Source: an uncultured Paracoccaceae bacterium
Lineage (GTDB): Bacteria > Pseudomonadota > Alphaproteobacteria > Rhodobacterales > Rhodobacteraceae
DNA: 64,000 nucleotides
Direction: 5' to 3'
NCBI GenBank assembly: GCA_947495295.1
Contig: CANLYJ010000003.1
Coordinates: forward strand, 423,918-487,917
Position 1 is the stretch's first letter. Each line of letters starts with the position of its first letter. The position numbers and the translations under genes are program-made. Shown one piece after another: positions 62,833-64,000 of this stretch. A model generated the notes under the pieces. The model saw nothing but the letters and a program-made list of their open reading frames with translations, was not told the origin of the DNA and did no database searches.

Positions 62833-63798
62833 ATGAGACTTATCGCTTTTCTTACCGCAATTCTCTTTGCAACGGCAGCCGGTGCACAAGACGTGCGCAC
62901 GATCACCGATGCGTCCGGAACGGACGTCGAAATTCCGGTCCGGCCCGAACGCATCATCGGCATGCACGATCAGTCGATCACACTGACACTGATTGAGCTT
63001 GGCGCACCTGTCGTTGGTTCCATGGGCCGCATGACAGACGATGGAACGCTTTACATGCGCGCGGTTGACTTGTTCTACGGTCTGGATTTCGAAAACTCTG
63101 GCATTTCGTTCGTCGGGCAGTGGAATGCATGGGATTATGAAACCATCGCCAGTCTTGCACCCGATATGATCCTTGAAAGGGAGGATGCGGACGCCAATCA
63201 TATTGAAAAGTTGCGCACGGCCGGACCTGTCGTTCTGATCCCGCGATCAAATGAGAAATTTGTCAGCACCCGCGCCATCGCGGATGCGGCTGGTGTTATG
63301 GACAGGTTCGACTTTGAACTGGCGCGCTATAACGCCTTGATCGAAGATGCGCGTCGTTGGGTGCCGCAATTGCAAGGCGCAAGTTATGCCAAAATTCAGG
63401 GTTGGGACGGCAGCCTTGAGATCTACGCAGGGTACGGCGGCATAACACAGGTTCTGGAAGACCTTGGCATGGTGCGGACGGATTTTGCGCAGGCGATGTC
63501 GAATCGGGGCGTGATCTGGGGAGAAACGGTCAGCGCCGAGACGATGCCAGAGCATAACGCTGACTATCTCTTTGATACCTTCACCGTCGCCTATGGCGAT
63601 ACTGCGGCCAGCCCTTTCGAACGATTGAACGACGTCCTGCCTGGCTGGTGCGACATCCTCACAGCCTGCGCCGAGGGACGCTACATCGTCCTGCCGCGCG
63701 AGCATTCAACGGGTACGAATTTCGGATCGCTGGAGCGGCAGGTCTATTATGTAGTGACCCATGTCGGAGGCAGGCCAAGCATTGCTGCAGTAAACTGA
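62833..63798 (+). CDS. Siderophore ABC transporter substrate-binding protein 5
   Basis: 321 residues, signal peptide ending AGA, mature start QDVRTITDA. TDVEIPVRPERIIGMHDQSITLTLIELGAPVVG and LDFENSGISFVGQ follow the class III fold. It lacks the N-terminal cysteine pair, but its PGWCDILTACAEGRYIVLPRE closely matches the end of binding protein 1, so these two are recent relatives. Last gene of the operon, 15 bp after the reductase. Confidence 0.9.
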   Translation: MRLIAFLTAILFATAAGAQDVRTITDASGTDVEIPVRPERIIGMHDQSITLTLIELGAPVVGSMGRMTDDGTLYMRAVDLFYGLDFENSGISFVGQWNAWDYETIASLAPDMILEREDADANHIEKLRTAGPVVLIPRSNEKFVSTRAIADAAGVMDRFDFELARYNALIEDARRWVPQLQGASYAKIQGWDGSLEIYAGYGGITQVLEDLGMVRTDFAQAMSNRGVIWGETVSAETMPEHNADYLFDTFTVAYGDTAASPFERLNDVLPGWCDILTACAEGRYIVLPREHSTGTNFGSLERQVYYVVTHVGGRPSIAAVN

Positions 63799-64000
63799 CT
63801 AGTGTGAAAATGCGGTCGTTCGATTTCTTTGCACGAACGATCGCTTGGTCCCGCACTGCCGTTGTCCAACCACCTTGCGGCTAAGGTCTCGAAAGAGCCC
63901 TAAGTTACCGTGTTTCGGCATAACAGCGAATGGCTTGTGTGGATGGCTCCTGCATAGCAAGTCCTTTTTGGTCTGATTTGTGCATTTGTCAGAAGCAGTC
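63799..64000. other. Intergenic end of window with possible terminator hairpin
   Basis: No gene supported. GCGGTCGTTCG (63812-63822) and CGAACGATCGC (63834-63844) form an eleven-pair stem with one mismatch and an eleven-base loop, no T-run behind. It could end the siderophore operon. Confidence 0.4.

Overview
The window comes from a high-GC alphaproteobacterium, most probably a marine member of the Rhodobacteraceae (Roseobacter group). Supporting signs are a soxBDAG sarcosine oxidase operon, small Alphaproteobacteria-specific proteins (DUF2842, DUF6524, an LdtR-like MarR regulator, SdhE), many polar amino-acid and branched-chain ABC transporters, and dispersed palindromes of the GTCCCG...CGGGAC type. 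These are recognitions from memory; no database search was possible.

Layout. 1-10.6 kb holds housekeeping genes: a truncated EamA transporter, thiN, an acidic alphaproteobacterial protein, purA/DUF2842, DUF6524, secG, pyrG, a MAPEG protein, a MipA-type outer-membrane protein, rlmJ and a TerB-like protein. 10.7-18.2 kb is a nitrogen-acquisition block: a polar amino-acid ABC transporter, a glutamine-synthetase-like ligase, a small membrane-anchored M74-like protein and a PuuB-like FAD oxidase, with two palindromic repeat elements. 18.3-24.3 kb has a PAP2 phosphatase and the soxB-soxD-soxA-soxG operon on the minus strand. 24.4-28.1 kb carries a Fic-like protein with a substituted catalytic histidine, a GNAT acetyltransferase, two gene-poor stretches and glutamate dehydrogenase. 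28.4-31.4 kb holds three Tad-type minor pilin genes (one TadG with a VWA domain, two TadE-like).

31.4-37.2 kb contains a TetR regulator with a membrane protein, a small lipoprotein, hom, glpX, recJ and tRNA-Glu(TTC). 37.3-45.9 kb is a catabolic and transport module: a seven-gene minus-strand operon (TIGR04076-like protein, an aldo/keto reductase lacking the tetrad histidine, and a complete Liv-type ABC transporter) divergent from an aldo/keto reductase fused to a RidA domain, followed by a convergent KDG-kinase-like sugar kinase. 46-54.8 kb is mixed: glyoxalase I, two tandem DUF1194 proteins, MarR/LdtR, sdhE, an XRE regulator, an aspartate aminotransferase, a GST of the glutathionyl-hydroquinone reductase type, a hemerythrin protein, a BNR-repeat protein and a zinc metalloprotease.

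The most striking region is 55.1-63.8 kb: one plus-strand iron-siderophore-type operon in which a single ATPase and permease pair is followed by five different periplasmic binding proteins and a FhuF-like [2Fe-2S] reductase. The reductase contains an in-frame hexanucleotide microsatellite encoding a Pro-Ser linker. One importer served by five receptors, with cytoplasmic reduction built into the operon, would fit broad xenosiderophore uptake. No TonB-dependent receptor lies inside the window.
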